Positions 35,313-47,995 are shown, counted from the stretch's first letter. The stretch: DNA of 64,000 bases from Thamnidium elegans (GCA_025201345.1 JAIXMG010000001.1:1426001-1490000), one strand, 5' to 3'. The notes: generated from the sequence alone by a model not told the origin. Numbers and translations are program-made.

Positions 35313-35984
35313 ACTATTACAGAAAAAAGACTTGATCAGAGTCCCAAAAACTGTAATAATAGTTAGTAAATATCTGGCCAGTTACCTTTTGTAGTTGTGA
35401 AGAAAAAAAAAGAGAAAAAAACAAAAAAGGAAAAAAAAAACCGGGTCAATTTATACCCGTGATTCGTTGCCATGATTTGTGTGATGTGTAGCATTTTTTG
35501 TGTGACCTTTTTTTGTGTGATCTTTTTTTGTAGTGTTGCCTAGTTACAATGAAGCTGGCTGATATATACCAGCTATATATGTAACCTTTTGATTACTATT
35601 CAAGGTCTATTTTGGGTTTTATTTGACAAACTTAATTATTTACCTGTGTAATAATTAAAGTACTTATTTATTTGTGGTATAGCAGGAAAATCACTATTTT
35701 CCCTTTTATGCAAACGTCAGGCACAGATTATTTATGCACCAATAATCACAATAATCTATAAGCGGTTATCTTTAACACAATCAATTCAACTTTCATTGAA
35801 TTCAAATCTCACTTTCATATAAAATAGCTATCCTTTTTCAAATTATTAAAAACCATCTTATTTTAGACTTTTAACGAATTTTATAACAATATACCACTAA
35901 TTGTCGCATATCTTCTATACCTGCTTTTGTCCCTCTCTCTTTTTAATAAAATATAACATAATAATGAATACTTTTTTTTTTATA
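35313..35984. other. Spacer in transposon-rich island
   Basis: Contains a short inverted repeat right after the foldback element (ACTATTACAG at 35313 with CTGTAATAATAGT near 35350). The rest is AT-rich, with nothing coding. Confidence 0.5.
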
Positions 35985-36300
35985 AAGATGGACAGGGAAA
36001 CATTTTTAATGAAGAAGAAAAAGTTTACGATCCGATGGAGGATGTTTTAACATATATCGATGATCCCAACCTAGTCCTTGAAGCAATAACTAGTCGACAA
36101 ACTTACTTGAGCGTTAAGCGCCCCCAAAAAAAAAATGCTGAAGGGTTCTCACTTAAAAAGCTGTAAGTTAAAGCCATCAGTGAAGTTATACAACAATTAC
36201 AGCGACTTCACCAGAGAAACATTTATAGACCGTATGCTCGAAAATCCTCAAGGTTGCAAGAGACTTAAATATTAATTACTGCACTGCGTTAAGATGATGG
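35985..36300 (+). pseudogene. N-terminal fragment of a transposase (helix-turn-helix), decayed
   Basis: Plus-strand coding scraps in shifting frames include YDPMEDVLTYIDDPN (about 36030), LKPSVKLYNNYSDFTRETF (about 36180) and ARDLNINYCTALR, then a stop and WEYY (about 36260). The last resembles the helix-turn-helix that precedes DDE_3-type transposases. Stops and frame changes show it is dead. A Tc1-like element follows directly and may have inserted here. Confidence 0.45.
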
Positions 36301-36444
36301 GAGTATTATTGAAGGGACAGAAGAGATTGTGTATACAATGGACACGGATAAGTCACCGTTATTTCTATTTTAGGATATTTTTTTTTTTGAAGTACGTCTT
36401 CAATAAAATTCACTTTTATCCTTGTTTCAAAAATAAAACATATA

Positions 36445-37512
36445 ATGCCATTAACAGATATTACGAACAAAACTCGTAAGTGTCGAGTTCAACTCGACGA
36501 TTACATCTGTGGGTTGATCATTGACAGATTCCAAGCTGATCAAAGTCATGCGGACATTGAACGTGCCATTCAGATACCTCGATCTACAATCGCGGATTGC
36601 ATCAATCGTTGGAAGAAAACTGGTACTGGAATTATAAAATCACGTAAAGGAAGACCTCTTAAGCTGTCTGAAAGAGACCAACGTGCTATTGTGCACAGTT
36701 TTAGAGAAGAACCGTTTATCCCATTTATTGCTCATAACGAGAAATTAAAGGCCACCAAGATCAATATACGTTCAGAGACTCTGATCAAGTACGCTGCTAT
36801 AAACAGGTTTGGTTCTTACTCACCAGCATATGTTCCAAAGCTGACAACTAGCCACATGTAAAAAAGACTTCTTTGGGAGAAAGATAAGGTGAATTGGACT
36901 CCAGAACAGTGGAAAAGTGTCATTTGGTCGGACGAGTCCAAATTTAACGTACGAAGTAGTTATGGGAGAGTACGTGTTATCAGAAAAGAAGGTGAAAGGT
37001 ATTTCCCAAAAAATTTAAAGAAAACTATGAAATTTGGAAAAGGTTCAGTAATTATTTGGGGGTGTTTTTGGGGTGGAGGATTAGGGCCGCTTGTTGTCAT
37101 GAAAGGTATCATCACTCGGGAAGCCTATATTGACTGTCTGTCTAATCACTTTCTCCCCTGGATAAAAAAATTAACTTTGAAATAGTCTAGGGAGTTTATA
37201 TTCCAAGAAGACGGTGCATCCTGCCATACTGGAAATTATGCTAGCTGATACAAGAAGAGATGTGGGATTGAAGGGTTCGATTTTTGGCCAGCACAGAGTC
37301 CAGATCTCAATCCAATCGAACACGTCTGAAATTACTTGAAAAGACGTATTGAGAGTCGTAGATATCAGATAAAAAACGTCAATCAACTAGAGGCATCCCT
37401 TCGTGATGAGTGGTACGCTATACCTTCATCATTTTTGGAAAATTTGGTGGGGAGTATGAACTCCCGCCGTAGGGCAGTCATTGAGGCTAAGGGCGGTAAT
37501 ACCCGTTATTAA
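36445..37512 (+). pseudogene. Tc1/mariner-like transposase with in-frame stops
   Basis: A single frame of 356 codons runs from ATG at 36445 to TAA at 37510-37512 without a frameshift. It is broken by four stops: 36859-36861, 37183-37185, about 37246 and about 37327. The N-terminal half is a paired-like helix-turn-helix DNA-binding region (RSTIADCINRWKKTG, KGRPLKLSERD). Catalytic DDE landmarks are WSDESKFN (first Asp), FQEDGASCH (second Asp) and SPDLNPIEHV (Glu about 35 residues later). HV is followed by TGA where Tc1 proteins have Trp. Terminal inverted repeats were not identified. It is non-functional unless stops are read through. Confidence 0.9.
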
Positions 37513-38199
37513 ATTTACAAATATAAAATCATTTTATTAAAACTGACAATTCAATCTTTGATTATTCTACATTTAATAAGGTTTCGATGCTTTTTTACTT
37601 GATTAAAAAAACACTATAAAAACTTTATTCGTAGTAGCTAATTTCCTTCTGTGTATTTATATTAGCCATTATAACCTTCATACATAATATTATTAAGTTG
37701 GTACTTTCTATAATTATGTTAAGGATGAATCTTATAAGAATACACTAGAGCCTTCTTTGTTTCTCTGTCACAATATGAATTGTAAGCAAACGTGCTATTT
37801 ATAACTGAGTGTATGTTGCGGCCATTTAATCATAAGGATTACTAACAATAATGTCTGGGCAAGAAGAGCCTGTATCCAATACTACTGATAACGCCTGCTG
37901 CTTTTGTTATTTAGATTTGCATTAATTCCTGCCAAATATACCTCGTATGTATTGCTGAAAAAACCTGTATGACTTATACGAACATTAATTGTGCCTGTCG
38001 TTATCTACGGGAAAAGTTGGTATAATGACTACATCCGTGGATTGAGAGTAGGTAAGTTGTGATTAGTCGATAGGAGATAATTGTCTAAATTTAAGAACAA
38101 TGTAACACTTTGAGTTATTATTACCATTAGTTCTTGTTATAGTATATTTGATATATATACTATAATTGAATTTTCGTAAGATGTATTAATATTCTGATT
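37513..38199. other. Spacer with Cys-rich coding scrap
   Basis: AT-rich. At 37851 an ATG opens a frame with NACCFCYLDLH. After a frame change CIAEKTCMTYTNINCACRYL follows to about 38030. The Cys spacing is vaguely RING-like. It is treated as a decayed fragment; no family is recognised. Confidence 0.35.
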
Positions 38200-39320
38200 T
38201 ATTATAGGAGTAAATACGACAAAAGATGGGTGAAACTTATTGATAATAGTGTTGTAATTAATGGTTCTTTCTATATACTCTTCGTTTATTTGTACTTTTA
38301 TCAAGATAGTGTTGAATTTACCAACACATTCTTCAAACATGACAACCTTTCTAAGGCGAAAAAAAAACTATATCAGGAGCCCTATTCTACACCGTATGTT
38401 GTACAACATTTAATGTTTCATCTAAACACGAAGAAAAAAATATCAACTGGTTTCTATAAATTCAAAGAGGAACAGATGGTAAATCTTTATATAATCAATT
38501 GATATATCCAAAATTGTCGATAATGACACCGAAAATAAAGCAATAATTTACATTTGCAATTGTTCGAATTTCGGTTATACTGCCTTAAAAATTTATATTA
38601 TAGTCATTTATGTGGGTACCTCACAGAAAAAAGAGTCTAATATACGCACAAAATGGACAAGGATTTTACTTAAGTAATAGCATTGATTGTATCTTTTTTT
38701 TTTTTCTAGACGATGTATGTTATGAACTATTGTGGACGCGATCATTACTTATCGAGATGGAAACCAATTAAGATGAATCGGGTGGGCTACTGAGCAGACA
38801 ATGAAATATTTAAAGCTGACGACTTGGTTGATCTAAATGAGAACTTCTCAATAACGTCATTACCAATAAACTCTATTACGAAAGAAAACTTTTTTTTTTT
38901 CTTTTTTTTTTTTTGTATGGGGACCGAAATTCCGTTTTTATTTATAGTTCTTCAAAAGTCACAATGAGGAGATTAAAAGACTAGAGTATTTACAAAGAAA
39001 AATTGAAGTCGTCAAACAGACTTCCATTACTTTTACTATTTGTTGTCGAGTTGCATTTCGGAATTGAGTTGATCCAGAGTTTTGGTGAAGGCGATGATGA
39101 AGTTTGCGGAAATAAACGGAGTGCCATCAAAGGTGAATACCCAGCAGGCTCGCTAATATACCAAACATTTGATAATTGTGATGATGGAACATTCAGTTTG
39201 TGTATTGCTTACAAAGGAACACCAATAGAATCAATGAACAGTTACACTTTTCTTTTCTTTTTCTTTTTTTGTAAATCAGCACTTTTTACTTTGCCTTTCT
39301 TTTTCCTATCATAAACGGAT
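38200..39320 (+). pseudogene. Decayed coding fragments, unrecognised
   Basis: Plus-strand blocks look coding but do not assemble. They are KLIDNSVVINGSFY to KFKEEQM (38216-38479); CGRDHYLSRWKPIKMN, a stop, then ADDLVDLNENFSITSLP (about 38730-38880); and after an intron-like T-rich gap ending in ATAG, FFKSHNEEIKRLEYLQRK (38948-39010). A last frame at 39003-39314 contains CGNKRSAIKGEYPAGS. The order suggests one broken multi-exon gene, possibly from a mobile element. Function unknown. Confidence 0.35.
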
Positions 39321-39564
39321 CAACCATGCCTCTTTTTTTTTATATATTGGTTTAAAATTGTCTTAAAAAGATAACCCAAATTATTTATGTCGAAAATATA
39401 TCCATTACCAAAAACTACGTTGCTTCATAACTTTGAGGTCTGTTTTTTGAAAGAGCGATGTTGTGCGACAGAACAAGCTACTTAGCCACTTAGCTGAGCA
39501 CTTCATCGCCAGATTGAGACTGTTGTATCACTTATAAATTGAAATGAACTACATAATAATTTTG

Positions 39565-39573
39565 TATAAAAGG
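39565..39573 (+). promoter_or_regulatory. TATA box
   Basis: TATAAAAGG about 65 bp upstream of the ATG at 39634. It supports transcription of the small gene that follows. Confidence 0.5.
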
Positions 39574-39633
39574 ACATCTAATTCTGATCTTCTTTTACAA
39601 CATTTAAAAACCCCAAATAAGCTATAATAATAA

Positions 39634-39840
39634 ATGGATACTGAATACCGTGACGTTAAAAAAATCGAAAGATTGCGCGTAAGACTTGATCAATTGGATG
39701 AAGAAGATGATTCATGCTTAATCTGTTGTTGTGGTGAATATTCTGGCGCATTTACCCAAGAAAGAGAACAAGAAAAAAGAAAATTAGACAGAGAATTTCA
39801 AATAGAATTGGCCAAACCTCTCAAGAGTATGCAAGCATAA
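39634..39840 (+). CDS. Small 68-residue Cys-cluster protein
   Basis: Intronless frame of 68 residues after a TATA box at good spacing. The sequence is charged and helical at both ends (KKIERLRVRLDQLDEED, then ERKLDREFQ-like), with a central SCLICCCGEYSG that could be palmitoylated or bind metal. AATAAAATAA follows near 39880. It is alone in a transposon-rich island. The family is not recognised. The promoter, codon composition and 3' signal suggest a real small gene rather than chance. Confidence 0.5.
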   Translation: MDTEYRDVKKIERLRVRLDQLDEEDDSCLICCCGEYSGAFTQEREQEKRKLDREFQIELAKPLKSMQA

Positions 39841-40611
39841 TACCATCATTCCCTCCTCACATTATATACTTATATACCTAATAATAAAATAATCCTACAT
39901 ATTAACTTAATATAAAAGTGGCTAAAAGTGGCTATGAAGGCGTTTTTTATTTATTTGTTTTGTTTCAATCAAGAACCACAAACTTGGTATAGTTTTTTCA
40001 AAGTCTAAAAACATCTCATTTGTTTAGAGAAAAAAGTTTTATACTAATCATAAAGTAACTGGAGCCGGGAAAAATCAATTGTTAATTACTTCTACAATAA
40101 TATATTCGTCCGTTAAAAAAATGTGAGTTTCAGTTGCAGTCTTAATGAGTTTTTTTTTTTAAATAGTCATTGGCTGTGTAACTTGAAACCACAGCTACAG
40201 AAAATTTATCATTAAGAAGGCCTGAAATGGGTAAATTGTTGTACATTGAGAAAAAATAATTGTCTGGATATGGGTTAATAGCTATATATGTTAAAAAATC
40301 ATACTAATCGGGAACTTGAAAAAAAGGTATGTGGGAGATTCTTCGCGTTAAAATACGTTGGAACTACAAATTTAAACAAGTACAGATTACATGAACAAGT
40401 ATTATCTCCTCTTTTATTATGATTAAATCAACTTTATTATTTATTCCGTATGATTTATACAGTCTTGCAATAGAAAATTCATACGAAGAGTTAGAGCAGG
40501 TACATATGGTAGCCTATTCTTGTTGGTATCCAGTTTATTATTGATTCAACGAAATATCATAAATGAGTTTTTTTTTTTTAAAAAAAATACATGAGTTCCA
40601 TATTGTTTATA
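39841..40611. other. Spacer, no gene seen
   Basis: AT-rich, with coding-like scraps near 40370-40500 (YRLHEQV, with stops) that may belong to the transposase fragment that follows. Confidence 0.4.
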
Positions 40612-40768
40612 GATAATATCCTGCTCCATAAATCCGTCGCTTATCGATCCTACAATAAAAAAAATGTGTATAGGCTATATTATATCCTTATCAATTCGCC
40701 AGAACCTAACCTCATTGAATAGTTCTGGTCAGTCTTAAAAGCAAGAAGCCAAATGAAGTAAGCTTAGT
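40612..40768 (+). pseudogene. C-terminal fragment of a DDE_3-type transposase
   Basis: The plus frame reads DNILLHKS, then INSPEPNLIE, a TAG, and FWSVLKARSQMK. This matches the end of Tc1/DDE_3 transposases, where a D-N-x-x-x-H-x-S block is followed by SPELNPIExFWS. The in-frame stop and the missing N-terminal domain show it is a relic. Confidence 0.65.
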
Positions 40769-41402
40769 AGGAAGATACCAAATCGTGGTGTCCCATGTCT
40801 CTTATGATGGTATTGTCGTTAGAGGTCTCGCTTATTAAGAGATGACGCAAATTATAGTGAGACAGTTTAAGTTATTAGTGGTCATACTTAGCCATGTATA
40901 AGTTGTATTTCAACTTGAAAGTGTATTATTTTTGAAGTAGTGTTTTTATTAGCTTATGAATGGATATTTTTTCATGACGTAATAAATAGATTGCAGCAGT
41001 AAGAGTAGCTCTACGTTTATAACCACGATGTTTCGATCACTCTTTCGTATTGGCTTTATAATATCTGTATTGATGACAAGAACGGAGGCTTCAGAATATT
41101 TTTATTAGTGGCACTAGTTTTTTTTATTTATTTCTACTAACTAATTAAATGCGAAACACTGTAAGACTTTTTTCTTAAATTGTGTGACACTGCCTATTAA
41201 AAATTGAGACACGCTCTTATCTAAAAACATACTATGACACACTTTTTTTTTTAAAAAAAAAAGAGATAAAACTTTTTTTTTAAAAAAAACATCACAGGCT
41301 TCTTCCTCTCTCTCTCATCGCGATATTTAAGGACTTTAAATCCTTTTTACAAACAAAACAAAAAATCCTTTTTAAAAAAAGCATAAATTAATATAATTCA
41401 AT
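40769..41402. other. Spacer and promoter of the dehydrogenase gene
   Basis: AT-rich with poly-A/T blocks at 41240-41290 and a CTCTCTCTC tract at 41310, close to the ATG at 41403. No gene seen. Confidence 0.5.
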
Positions 41403-42578
41403 ATGTCTGCACCTACTACTTTTAACGGATGGGTTGGAGAAGCAAAAGGTAAAGACTTATATCCAAATACAAACATCTTACTCTTACTAACATTATAAAA
41501 AAAAAAAATAGACGCTCCATTGGTTTGGAAAGAAATGCCACTTCGTGCTGTGGACGATTACAGTGTAGATATGGATGTTACTCACTGTGGTATATGCGGT
41601 AGTGACGTTCATACCCTTGATTCCAGCTGGGGACCTTCAAAATACCCTTGTGTTGTGGGCCATGAGATTGCTGGTGTTGCTACACGTGTTGGAAAGAAAG
41701 TCACCAATATCAAGGTTGGTGACCGTATTGGCGTTGGTGCCCAATCAGGTTCATGTCACGAATGTAAGCGTTGTAAAGCTGGATTTGAGAACTTATGCTC
41801 TGGTCAACGTACCGGTACTTATAACGGTATTTGGCCTAACGGGGATAAATCGTACGGTGGATACGCTGATAAATGGAGAGGCGATTGTCGATTTGTTTTC
41901 AAGATTCCCGAGAGTATGACTAATGAAGTTGCATGTACCTTTTTCTGTGCTGGTGTAACCACTTATGCTCCCTTAAAGAGACATAATGTCAATAAGGATT
42001 CTGTTGTGGGTGTAAGTATAGATTTACGTTATTTATGAGGAGCACTTTTTAAATAAGTAGTATAATTTATATTTTAGGTTTTGGGTATCGGTGGTTTGGG
42101 ACATTACGGTATTTTATGGGCTAAAGCTATGGGTGCTCGTGTATTTGCTTTATCTAGCGGCACCAAAAAAAAGGATCTCGCTTTAGAATTAGGCGCTGAT
42201 GGATACGCTGCTACATCAAATGAAGAAGATTTGAAACCGCTCCAGGGAGAATTGACACATATCCTCTGTACTGGTACCGGCAAAGACTTTAAATGGGAAA
42301 CTTATTTAAGACTCTTCAGGCCTAATGGTGTCTTTATTAACGTTGGTCTTCCTAGCTGGAACTTTCCCGAAGTGTCTCCTATGTTACTTGTAATCACTCA
42401 AGCCAGTATTTGCGGTTCCGCTATCGGCTCACCGGCCGAGATCGAAGAAATGTTAAAATTTGCCGCTGAGCATAATGTAAAACCTTGGATTCAAAAGTAC
42501 CCAATGAAGGATGCGCCAAAGGCAGTGGAAGACTTTAATGCTGGTAAACCCAAGTTCAGATTCGTTTTAGAAAACTAG
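41403..42578 (+). CDS. Zinc-dependent (NADP-type) alcohol dehydrogenase, ADH6/cinnamyl-alcohol class
   Basis: Three exons (41403-41448, 41512-42011, 42078-42578) give 348 residues, the usual family length. The catalytic zinc site starts with THCGICGSDVH (Cys near residue 40), and the GHEIAG box is present. The structural zinc Cys set is CHECKRCKAGFENLC, and the Rossmann fold has GIGGLGHYG (about residues 184-192). This is the medium-chain dehydrogenase/reductase layout of yeast Adh6/Adh7 and plant cinnamyl-alcohol dehydrogenases, which reduce branched and aromatic aldehydes with NADPH. Cofactor choice is inferred from the class. It looks intact although it sits beside a transposon graveyard. 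Confidence 0.93.
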
Positions 42579-42887
42579 TTTGTCTTCCTTCTTTATTAAA
42601 TAAAAAAAAAATGATTTCACGATACTTTTTGATGTTACATATATATATTGAATATAAACTATAATTTCTTAACTTGACACTGGTACTCGATATAAGCGGT
42701 TTTGTCTCTTGTTCTCTGTTAATGATTGTATAATCTTAAGTAATGTCGCTTCGTTTTATATTACCTACTATAGAAACCTTCTAGTTACAATACCTATTAC
42801 GTATCGCCCTAAAACCCCTACATAAATGAAACCCATTTTTTCCAAGGCAATTCTTCCTTCTCCACTGAGTCCATACGTTTCCAAGGA

Positions 42888-42920
<33 letters not shown>

Positions 42921-45736
42921 AGCACGTTTCCAGTAATTCCTATGAAATACCTATTTGAGTATGGATCTCTTTTAATGACAGTAGATACAATCATTTTTTG
43001 TTGCATAAGTATACTATGATATAATTGTATTGTAATATCAAGCCTAGGAAAAATTATACGGCATAATCATTATATCATGCGCTTGTTTTTTCGGATCTAC
43101 AAACTTTTCTGACTTGACTTTTATTACGCTAGCGAAAAGGACTATCACAGTAAAAAAAAAAAAAAAAAAAACCTGACAGTAGTAGATTTTCAGGGCATTT
43201 ATCTGCTATCAGAGCTCGAATGTCAAAAATATAAAGGTTAAAGCATAAAGAATAATAGCCTATGTCAAAAATAGCAAAAAAAAAATTGACAGTCGAAAAC
43301 AGCATTACTATTGGTTCGCCTATTTTAAATTTTAATGATAGTACACCGTCATGATCGCCAAGGTAACTAGTTCAAGTTCTTTTATTATATGATGTTTAGA
43401 ACGTGACTCCCTTGGCAATAGCTTGGTAAAGAATGGGGTAATTTTTGAGAAATGCTGAGTAAAATGCCCCCCACACATACAGTTTAAGACTTCTAGCAGT
43501 TTCGAAGGAGAATTTATTGGGCAGTCGAATATACTCTAAGCACGTTATATATTCAAGGTGAGTCTCTGCCAATCCTTTTTTTTCCCTTGAATCTAATTTT
43601 AAGTCTTGCGAACCAATAATGTTTTGAAAAACTTGCTGCAATTGGATGAAACCCTAATATGTATATGAAACTTTTCAAATAGCAAGAGGAGAACCGTGTT
43701 AATAAAGCAATGATATTAAAAGAATAAATAAGCAAACAAACATACGATGTATAAATTATAAACATAAGGTATATTTCTACTTTAATTTATTATAAAACGA
43801 GGAGAAGGGGGGGGGGGAGAATGGAAGCTTCTTTTTAGAGTGAACAACTTTTTTTTTTTCACTTTATAAAGGTACGTATGCCATCCACACTTTCTTTTCT
43901 GAGCGTGTAAATAGAACGTGTCTCAACGTAAATCCGGCAGCGATTTAATGAGCAAAATTGTCACTTGATGATAAACGAATCAATAATATCATAGTTAGTC
44001 AAATCATTGGTACTGCATGGGCACTCTCGCCTTCCGGTATAGCATGAGTTCACTCTCCTTGTTACCAGGTCAACATACTTTGGATCAATATATACTTGAG
44101 TAATTATTCAATCTAAACATTATAAATCAAAAGTATATAAAAGGGGTCAGGAAATTTTGGGACTGGACCGCCACACACAGATTAAATCTCGGAGATGAAA
44201 AAAGAAAGTTGTCAATTTTTAAGACGACATCTTAAAAAAAAAAAAAAAAAAAAAAAGCGCAGTAGTGTTTGGATGTCGTATAACCATCAAAGAGAGAAAA
44301 AGAATGCTTCTGTTTTTCACAGGTTTCATGCTGTGCAAAAAAATAATAATAACGGTACAAATATTTATAAGAAGAGTGTTACATTTTGTTGCGCTTGAAA
44401 AAATTCTTATCGCATATACATATTAGGAAAAATCTATATATTGAAGCTGGGGGGGGGGGAAACATGGCACTTGAAATATAGTTTATGTTTTCTGTCATAG
44501 GAGTTCTAATGTTCAATTCCGTCCCCCTTTTTTTTTTTTTTTTTTTGCAGTTTAATATGTCCAGATCATTAAGTATAATAAAAGTAATGTTTGTTTGGTG
44601 GAATTTTCTGTTGGTCAAGTACCCCCCCTTTTTTTTCAGTGATTTGATTTGTAGTTTGAACTCGTTGTGTTTTTTTTTACTGACTCGTTTTATAGTCGGG
44701 TAACGCAAAAAAAAAAAAAAAAGCCCACATTATAAGCGAAAAAACGTTCAAAATAGAATTCTTGCAATTGAAAAACGTTTTTTTTTGTATTTTTTTTTAC
44801 CAACGTTTTTTTTTTTTAGCGAAAAAAAAAATTGTTATAAATATATATCTTTTGGGGGAGGAGAATGTATAGTTGCAATTCAAAATAGTTGAGTTTAGTT
44901 TCATAAAAAAAAAAAAAAAAAATACAATTGATGTATACAAAACTTTCTCAGCGTGAAAAAAAAAGGAGACTATTTTCCAAGTTAGTTTAGTAAATTAGCA
45001 CGAGAAATTGAGTAATTTTTTTGTTAGCTGAGCCAGGACATATCTCGATAATTGCGGAAATCTACTACTTATTTAACAAATGCATTATAAAACATACACT
45101 GTCAATTTTGGCCTCAGTTTTTTAGGTTAATTGAGCGGAAAAAATTTATGAATAAAAACCCCGCGGTACTATTTTTTTTTTTTTTTTTTTATAATGGGGG
45201 TGCTGTTATACAGGTAAAAAAAAAAGTTGTTCAATCAAATAACACCACAACACTTGGGTTTGACAAAAAAAAAAATAAAAAAAATCAGCAGGATGTCAGG
45301 GCAGATGATGAATTAAAATGGGAGTGAGATAGTTTCCATTTATATACACTATTACCATAGTATAGAGTGTATTTATTGGTGTCTTTTGTGGGGAAAAGAT
45401 CAAATTATGTTGTATTTTTCCCAGCATGGGTAATACAAATAGAATACAGGGAATTGATTTTTTTTTAATAATATTGTGGGAGCCGGGCGCCAGGCCATTT
45501 TATATAAATTATGGGGGGGGGGGAATATTATTATAGTGGGGGGAGTCGTTTACAAATATAGTTAAAAGCAAAAAAATAAGCCAATCAATTTACATGTATA
45601 TTTGGTATAAATTTTTTTATTTGTTTGTAAATGAAATAAAAAAAAAAAATAAAAAGTATGTAAGAAAAAGATATGATGCCAAAAAAAAAAAGATGATGAA
45701 TGAATTAAAATAAAATATATATGATTATATGATTAT
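42579..45736. other. 3.1-kb spacer
   Basis: Many A, T and G runs (42890-42918, 43153-43170, 43808-43817, 44522-44545, 45177-45190). A minus-strand block at 43396-43639 (QVFQNIIGSQDLKLDSREKK onward) looks like one coding exon, but partners and family were not found. A TATA-like TATATAAAAGG at 44134 precedes a Lys-run frame at 44195 that I do not accept as a gene. The 3' end holds the RNA-binding gene's terminator. Confidence 0.45.
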
Positions 45737-47327
45737 TTAGATAGTTAAATGACCAGCACTATAGTATTGCTGATAGTATTGGTTCCAACCATGGAGTCCT
45801 CCTCCAGGTTCTCCACCGGATCCAGTGGGGTCTGAAGTAGGAGCGGGAGGTCTCATTGTCGTATGATTTTCATAAGAATTTGTAATTTGATTGACAAGTT
45901 TACTAGGAGCAGTATAACCAGGTGAGAATACATTATAAGATCTTTGCATATTGTCATGACTATCTGTACGTTGAGGTGTTCTATCTTTGACCCAACCTAA
46001 GCGAACATTATTGCCAGCAATATTGATTCCTTGTAAAGCAAAGATAGCTGTAGCAGCATTAGCATGTGTATCTAACTTGACCGTAGCCTTTGTTCCTTTG
46101 ATATAAATATCCGAGACGAAACCATATTGTTGTAAGTGAGGTACAATATCTTGTTTGATTACATTTTTTGGTAAATTTGCAATATATACAGATGTGTTAT
46201 AAAGAGGTGTTTGAGCAAAGATTTCTTCATAGGACATATTAGAGAGTACAACTAATAGAAAAAAAAAAGTTTTTTTTTTAGTATTTTTTAAAATCAATAA
46301 CAACAATTTAAAAACGACTTACCATTGTCACTATCAGTAGAAGAACGTCTTGAGTTACTAGTGGAGACACTGTGAGTATCACTGTTATCATCAGATGATA
46401 AATGACATTGTACATTAGAAGATAAGATAGGTTGACCATCCATTTGACGGACGGCTTCTTCAGCATCAGTTCTTTCATTAAATGTAATAAAACCTTCGCC
46501 ATTTACCACACGTGCTTCACTAAAGGGTTATAAAATTTAGTATGTGTACGTATGTTACATGTAATATTTAGGGACTTACGAGATATGGAATTGTTTGAAA
46601 GTATTTCCTAATATTTCATCATCTACTTTGGGATCCAAGTCGGACACAATGACTTGAGCTACTGATTCGTCAGTCGCATTATTGTCATGGTTATCTTCAT
46701 CGCTCCAGTTAACCGATATTTCCTATTATGAAATTATGTGTGAATATTTTTTTAATTTTTTAATACGTAACAAAAAAACAAACAAAACTTTACCTGACTG
46801 TAGATAACACGCTTATCCATAGCATTTAAGGCTTGTTCAGCAGCTTGGCGTTCATTGAATTCAATAAAAGCAGAATTTAACTCGTTCTAAAACAAATAAT
46901 AAAGATTAGCATGCAAACTAAATAAAGCTAACAGGAGTAAAAAGTTTAGGGTTTTACAAAAAGGAAATAAACTATTAATGTCGATAAGATTATTGTTATT
47001 TTTTATCTAATCTTGTGACCTAGCAGCATTCCAATTGATCAAAATGATCTTATATATATATGCTTTTTTTGTGTTTATTTCCTTTATGTAATTTTTCTCA
47101 CAGTGTAGTACACTAAACTATGAGGATTCATCGGTAAAACCCCGACTTTTTTTTCATGTAAAAAATAAAAGTAGTTAAAAGAGTATGCTACTTACATTTT
47201 TATCATCAATTAACTTGACACTTTTGACTGGAGAGATTAAACCAAAGATACCCTTTAATTCTTGTTCAGTCACTCTTTTATCCAAGTTATGGATATTTAA
47301 TGATTTGCAACTATTATTATCTGTCAT
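45737..47327 (-). CDS. Three-RRM RNA-binding protein, TIA1/PUB1/NAM8-like
   Basis: Five minus-strand exons (47327-47196, 46886-46794, 46722-46580, 46519-46323, 46251-45737) give about 359 residues. RRM1 spans exons 1-2 (KSLNIHNLDKRVTEQEL, AFIEFNERQAAEQAL, ISVNWSDED). RRM2 follows (AQVIVSDLDPKVDDEIL, GFITFNERTDAEEAV). RRM3 is near residue 200 (TSVYIANLPKNVIKQDI, NVRLGWVKD). The C-terminus is Pro/Gly/Tyr/Gln-rich. This order is typical of TIA1, Pub1 and Nam8, which bind U-rich RNA in splicing, mRNA stability or stress granules. RNP motifs in RRM2 are degenerate. The first intron is 309 nt, unusually long here, and might hold regulatory sequence. Confidence 0.88.
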
Positions 47328-47959
47328 TATATAGTATATATTTAAGGTTTGGTTTTTTGTAAAGTAAATAAAAAAAAAAAAAGATAGAGAAAGTTTTTTC
47401 GCAAGTTTTTTAATAGAGAAAAAAGAAGAAGAAATCAAAAAAGATAGCTTTTTTATATCATTTTCTCAACAAAGAGTTACCATAATTAGTTTAGGCTCGC
47501 TAATAAATTTGGGGGGACCAAGCCAAGAAGGTACGTCATAAATGCAAAATGATTGGGTATAATTTTAAACTGAATTTCGGCTCATTTACCGCTATTTTTA
47601 CATTCTTTCATATTCTTTTTTTTTTTTTTTTCTGTTTTTCTGTTTTTTATATAATACAATTTTTTTTTTTTTTTGCAGTAATATTGCAGATTTAATCACG
47701 ATGTACTTTTTAAAATAATTAGAAAGTAGGGTTTTCACATTTATTGTGTAAAAAAAATAAAAAAATGACAGTAAGACTCTTTTTTTTTATTTTTTTATTT
47801 TATTCGCCAAGTAAAAGAGAAACAAGGCTCATCAGGAATGATTCAGTTTTATATTTTTTTGACCAGTCACAAGAAAATTTAGGAGAATTTTTAATCTCCT
47901 AAATTTTTCCCTAACAACCACTATGAACTCGTTTTTTTTCGTTTTTTTTTTTTACTTTC

Positions 47960-47990
<31 letters not shown>

Positions 47991-47995
47991 ATAAA
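47328..47995. other. Divergent promoter region
   Basis: 668 bp between the starts of the minus-strand RNA-binding gene and the plus-strand Zn2Cys6 gene. Long T runs at 47610-47670 and 47940-47988. No gene seen. Confidence 0.55.

Noticed and set aside
44195..44398. 67-codon frame after a TATA-like element at 44134
   Set aside because: Much of the frame is a poly-A run encoding Lys; the composition is not gene-like. The TATA match alone is weak evidence in AT-rich DNA.
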